Below are positions 41,131-41,793 of a stretch of 41,793 nucleotides of DNA, one piece after another. This stretch comes from Burkholderiaceae bacterium. Its GTDB lineage: Bacteria; Pseudomonadota; Gammaproteobacteria; Burkholderiales; Burkholderiaceae_B. The first letter of the stretch is position 1. Every line of letters starts with the position of its first letter. A model generated the notes under the pieces. The model worked only from the letters and a program-made list of their open reading frames with translations. It did not search any database and had not been told where the DNA came from. The DNA lies in NCBI GenBank assembly GCA_017983955.1, contig JAGOAJ010000008.1:88184-129976 (forward strand). The letters run 5' to 3'. The position numbers were made by a program, and so were the translations under genes.

Positions 41131-41793
41131 CTACCTTAAGGTGCTGGCCAAAGCGCGACGTACATCGTCTTCGTCGCGGCCGCTACGCTGTACGTAGTCC
41201 TGCACCTGATCGTTATCAATATTACCCACGTTGAAATACTGTGACATGGGATGACTAAGATAGAACCCGGACACACTGGATGCAGGGAACATGGCAAAAC
41301 CATCGGTTAACTGCATGTCGATATCTTCGCATTCCATCACCCTGAACATATCCTTTTTGACCTCATGCTCAGGGCAAGCGGGATAGCCAGGAGCCGGGCG
41401 TATGCCTTGGTACTTTTCTGCAATCACGGCTTCGTTGCTTAGGCTTTCGTCAGGGACATAGCCCCACAAATCGCGGCGCACGCGGGCATGCAGGGTTTCG
41501 GCAAACCCTTCCGCCAGGCGATCAGCGATGGCTTTTAGCATGATGCTGGAGTAGTCGTCGTTATCATCCAAAAAGCGCTGGTCATGTTTTTCTATGCCCA
41601 GGCCGCCAGTGACTGCAAACATACCGATGTAGTCCGTAATGCCGGTGGACTTGGGCGCAATGTAGTCAGCCAGGCATTTGTAATCCACGCCCTCGCGCTT
41701 TTCCTGCTGCTGACGCAAGTTGCGCCAGGTAAACAGAACTTCAGAACGGCTTTCGTCGCGATAAATTTCTATGTCTTCATCATTGACCGTATT
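41131..41793 (-). CDS. metH: Methionine synthase MetH, C-terminal activation domain (partial)
   Basis: The C-terminal 220 residues of cobalamin-dependent methionine synthase; the frame is open to the window end. The S-adenosylmethionine-binding activation domain is recognisable: the conserved RPAPGYPACPEH motif, EDIDMQLTDGFAMFPASSVSGFYLSHP and the final YFNVGNIDNDQVQDYVQRSG. AdoMet at this domain reductively rescues oxidised cob(II)alamin. The homocysteine, folate and B12 domains are beyond the right edge. Confidence 0.95.
   Translation of the reverse strand, partial: NTVNDEDIEIYRDESRSEVLFTWRNLRQQQEKREGVDYKCLADYIAPKSTGITDYIGMFAVTGGLGIEKHDQRFLDDNDDYSSIMLKAIADRLAEGFAETLHARVRRDLWGYVPDESLSNEAVIAEKYQGIRPAPGYPACPEHEVKKDMFRVMECEDIDMQLTDGFAMFPASSVSGFYLSHPMSQYFNVGNIDNDQVQDYVQRSGRDEDDVRRALASTLR

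Overview
The window looks like chromosomal DNA of a betaproteobacterium of the order Burkholderiales, most probably family Alcaligenaceae (the Bordetella/Achromobacter/Advenella neighbourhood). Pointers are the gene order dsbC-ubiH-mltA-apaG / rpe-gph-trpE, a DUF3460 protein beside scpA and panC, the trpGDC-HIT overlap, and the Alcaligenaceae-like style of the TRAP and CoA genes. The genus was not resolved and no database search was possible. Coding density is high. I found no rRNA, tRNA, CRISPR array or recognisable insertion sequence.

Layout. (1) 1-7.7 kb, + strand: end of an ABC importer (ATPase tail, fused two-domain permease), then a separately promoted cassette with a EutQ-like cupin, a DadA/OrdL-type FAD amine oxidase, a complete DctPQM TRAP importer and a TetR regulator. 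A textbook sigma70 promoter with two copies of an ATACA-N4-TGTAT operator precedes the cassette. (2) 7.8-12.7 kb: dienelactone hydrolase, glycerate kinase and a glycerate-dehydrogenase-like enzyme, bacterioferritin, Bfd with a Fur-box-like site on its start codon, and an AI-2E family permease. (3) 12.8-21.1 kb: a CoA ligase/GST/enoyl-CoA hydratase operon, an AcnA-type aconitase, and a divergent GntR/FCD regulator with two tandem DNA-binding domains followed by a PrpF-family isomerase. (4) 21.1-28.2 kb: degenerate EAL-HDOD protein, panD, dsbC, ubiH-like, mltA, apaG, rpe, gph. (5) 28.2-38.2 kb: the tryptophan genes trpE and trpGDC-HIT, separated by about 5.4 kb that holds a BigR-type sulfide/persulfide module, a UlaG-like hydrolase, a GlxA/AraC regulator, and a MarR regulator with a DUF2798 membrane protein. 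(6) 38.2-41.8 kb: panC, scpA, DUF3460, an XRE/MmyB regulator and the C-terminal end of metH.

The most interesting result is in the trp region. Both trpE and the detached trpGDC unit are preceded by a short reading frame with tandem tryptophan codons, ending WRWWRSYSG-stop and QWWRSF-stop. The trpE leader is followed by a hairpin and a T7 tract, the layout of a transcription attenuator. The trpG leader lies in a 550-base gap with a candidate promoter and a 19-base palindrome. This suggests that both halves of a split pathway sense Trp-tRNA separately, as reported for the Pseudomonas putida trpE and trpGDC operons. Secondary points of interest are the doubly operated oxidase/TRAP cassette, the double-HTH regulator at the acn-prpF pair, and the near-perfect 14-base inverted repeat between marR and its divergent neighbour.
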